Under the pieces are notes generated by a model. The model was not told the DNA's origin, did no database searches, and saw only the letters and a list, made by a program, of their open reading frames with translations. Positions 14,837-15,171 of a stretch of DNA of 15,171 nt are shown piece after piece; positions within the stretch are counted from its first letter, which is position 1, and every line of letters starts with the position of its first letter. The position numbers and the translations under genes were made by a program. The DNA is from an uncultured Ideonella sp. (GTDB lineage: Bacteria > Pseudomonadota > Gammaproteobacteria > Burkholderiales > Burkholderiaceae). The stretch spans positions 1-15,171 of the forward strand of contig CAMLGG010000119.1 of NCBI GenBank assembly GCA_946479475.1. The letters run 5' to 3'.

Positions 14837-15171
14837 ATGTTCCTTTCCGACTTCAGCATCAAGCGGCCGGTGGCGATGGTCGCCATCATCATCGCGCTGA
14901 TGTGTCTCGGGTTGATGGCGCTGAACCAGCTGCGCGTCAACCAGATTCCCGACGTGGAGCAGCCGGTGCTGGTGATCGGCATCGACTATCCCGGTGCCTC
15001 GCCGGACACTGTCGAGCGCGAGATCATCAACCGCGTCGAGAAGGCCCTTCAGAGCATCACCGGTGTGGACGAGGTCCGCTCGACTGCCAATGAAGGCAAC
15101 GCGCGGATCGTGATGATCTTCAAGTTCAGCAAGAACATGGTCGTCGCGGCGGACGAGGTCCGCAACGCCAT
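14837..15171 (+). CDS. RND efflux transporter, inner-membrane pump (5' end only, runs off the window)
   Basis: The first 111 codons of a second RND pump; the frame is open to the window edge. It begins MFLSDFSIKRPVAMVAIIIA, the usual RND opening of a short amphipathic helix and TM1, then continues with QIPDVEQPVLVIGIDYPGAS, the block PDTVEREIINRVEKALQSIT and GVDEVRSTANEGNARIVMIF, matching the start of the first porter domain. The TM4 and TM10 proton-relay residues lie outside the window, so drug versus metal branch cannot be tested, though the start resembles HAE1 pumps. ATG 14837 comes 3 bp after the adaptor stop; GGGGAGC (14824-14830) before it can act as the ribosome-binding site. It differs substantially from the minus-strand pump at aligned positions. 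Confidence 0.93.
   Translation, partial: MFLSDFSIKRPVAMVAIIIALMCLGLMALNQLRVNQIPDVEQPVLVIGIDYPGASPDTVEREIINRVEKALQSITGVDEVRSTANEGNARIVMIFKFSKNMVVAADEVRNA

Noticed and set aside
1..15171. Mobile elements, CRISPR arrays, toxin-antitoxin pairs or tRNA genes
   Set aside because: No transposase, spaced direct-repeat array, small overlapping gene pair or cloverleaf was seen. Gene style is uniform across the window.

Overview
The window is GC-rich, densely coding chromosomal DNA from a Gram-negative bacterium. Periplasmic enzymes, RND efflux pumps, a MalK-type sugar ABC transporter, strong G/C preference at third codon positions and the gene families present all fit a Burkholderiales-like betaproteobacterium. 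That placement is inferred from style and content, not from a marker gene. I see no tRNA, rRNA, CRISPR array, insertion sequence or prophage gene.

Left block (about 1-5766, plus strand): the 3' end of a CUT1-type sugar ABC transporter operon. It holds the second membrane permease and the MalK/UgpC-like ATPase, then an AGE-family sugar epimerase/isomerase (mannose isomerase/epimerase type) and an exported penicillin-acylase-family Ntn hydrolase. The first permease and the binding protein should lie just upstream of base 1. The transporter and isomerase fit glucose/mannose-type hexose uptake followed by intracellular interconversion. The acylase's link to this is unknown.

Middle block (5767-8795): a minus-strand, secreted PQQ-dependent aldose dehydrogenase converges on the acylase with directly abutting stop codons. 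Divergent from it across 186 bp is a methyl-accepting chemotaxis protein. It lacks a periplasmic sensor and instead carries a Cache-like domain at its cytoplasmic C-terminus. A strong stem-loop terminator at 8767-8791 closes this gene and serves the converging efflux operon too.

Right block (8812-15171): two adaptor-plus-RND-pump operons arranged back to back. The minus-strand pair is complete: a membrane-anchored adaptor at 12088-13263 and a pump at 8812-12072. The plus-strand pair is a lipoprotein adaptor at 13658-14833 and the first 111 codons of a second, different pump that runs off the window. They share a 394-bp intergenic region with a sizeable inverted-repeat leader. No outer-membrane channel or local regulator is visible.

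I find no convincing wholly new system. The most interesting items are the inverted-architecture chemoreceptor, a hairpin butting against the acylase start codon, and the divergent double-RND control region.
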